Shown here: in pieces, positions 5,115 through 5,247 of the stretch
Layout: the number at the start of each line of letters is the position of its first letter
Position numbering within the stretch: the stretch's first letter is position 1
NCBI GenBank assembly: GCA_039208045.1
Contig: JBCCRH010000410.1
Location: 1-5,247 of the forward strand
Reading direction: 5' to 3'
DNA from: JBCCRH01 sp039208045
Lineage (GTDB): Bacteria; Bacteroidota; Bacteroidia; Chitinophagales; Saprospiraceae
DNA length: 5,247 bases
Notes under the pieces: generated by a model
Seen by the model: the letters and a program-made list of their open reading frames with translations, nothing else
Databases searched by the model: none
What the model was told of the DNA's origin: nothing
Made by a program: the position numbers and the translations under genes

Positions 5115-5247
5115 TATTTTCAAAATGTGACTTCATAAAAAGGGATACAAATTGTTGAAAACAACTGTTAAAATTATTCTCTGACATTCAGATGATAGAT
5201 GTTAAAATGGCAAAAGCCCATAAATAAAGGATTTTTTGTAAATTTGG

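Larger units (their letters stand above)
4741..5247. other. AT-rich region with no recognisable gene
   Basis: These 507 bases are AT-rich and show no open frame longer than a few dozen codons on either strand, no tRNA or rRNA, and no family match. They contain several perfect short hairpins and repeats, listed separately. The region is probably intergenic, upstream of whatever lies to the right. A frame starting at 5199 is open to the window edge but covers only 16 codons and cannot be judged. Confidence 0.6.

Noticed and set aside
5239..5246. TAAATTTG, matching the Bacteroidota -7 box TAnnTTTG on the plus strand.
   Set aside because: No TTG-type -33 element lies at the right distance upstream, and the window ends immediately after it.

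Overview
The window carries a cbb3-type (heme-copper C family) cytochrome c oxidase gene cluster, read entirely on the minus strand. The order in transcription is ccoS, a fused ccoN-ccoO, ccoQ, ccoP, and the 5' end of ccoG, which runs off the left edge. Three features suggest a member of the Bacteroidota, possibly a Saprospiraceae-like lineage: the single-chain CcoN-CcoO fusion, a CcoP with one CXXCH heme site instead of two, and gene starts mostly preceded by A/T-rich leaders without Shine-Dalgarno sequences. The phylum call is fairly firm; anything narrower is a guess.

Layout: 1-365 is the N-terminal part of CcoG. 366-706 has no gene. It holds an unusual purine/pyrimidine-biased tract with 8-base and 7-base periodic repeats, a potential G-quadruplex and a long imperfect inverted repeat. 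707-1657 is ccoP, which ends in a run of nine G. 1647-1847 is ccoQ, overlapping ccoP by 11 bases. 1920-4055 is ccoNO. 4075-4230 is ccoS. 4231-4420 is the probable leader and promoter region, with two CRP/FNR-like dyads and another 7-base-periodic tract. About 4500-4740 is a GC-rich set of nested inverted repeats resembling a REP-like intergenic element. 4741-5247 is AT-rich, without a recognisable gene, and contains several perfect hairpins and one FNR-like site.

The proteins form one system. CcoN reduces oxygen at a heme b3/CuB centre. CcoO and CcoP pass electrons from soluble or membrane cytochromes c through covalent hemes. CcoQ is a small stabilising membrane subunit. CcoS and CcoG are maturation factors for heme and copper insertion. 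The copper ATPase gene ccoI, often next to ccoS, is not seen upstream of it here. The proteins look ordinary for the phylum; the less explained material is in the non-coding DNA on both sides.
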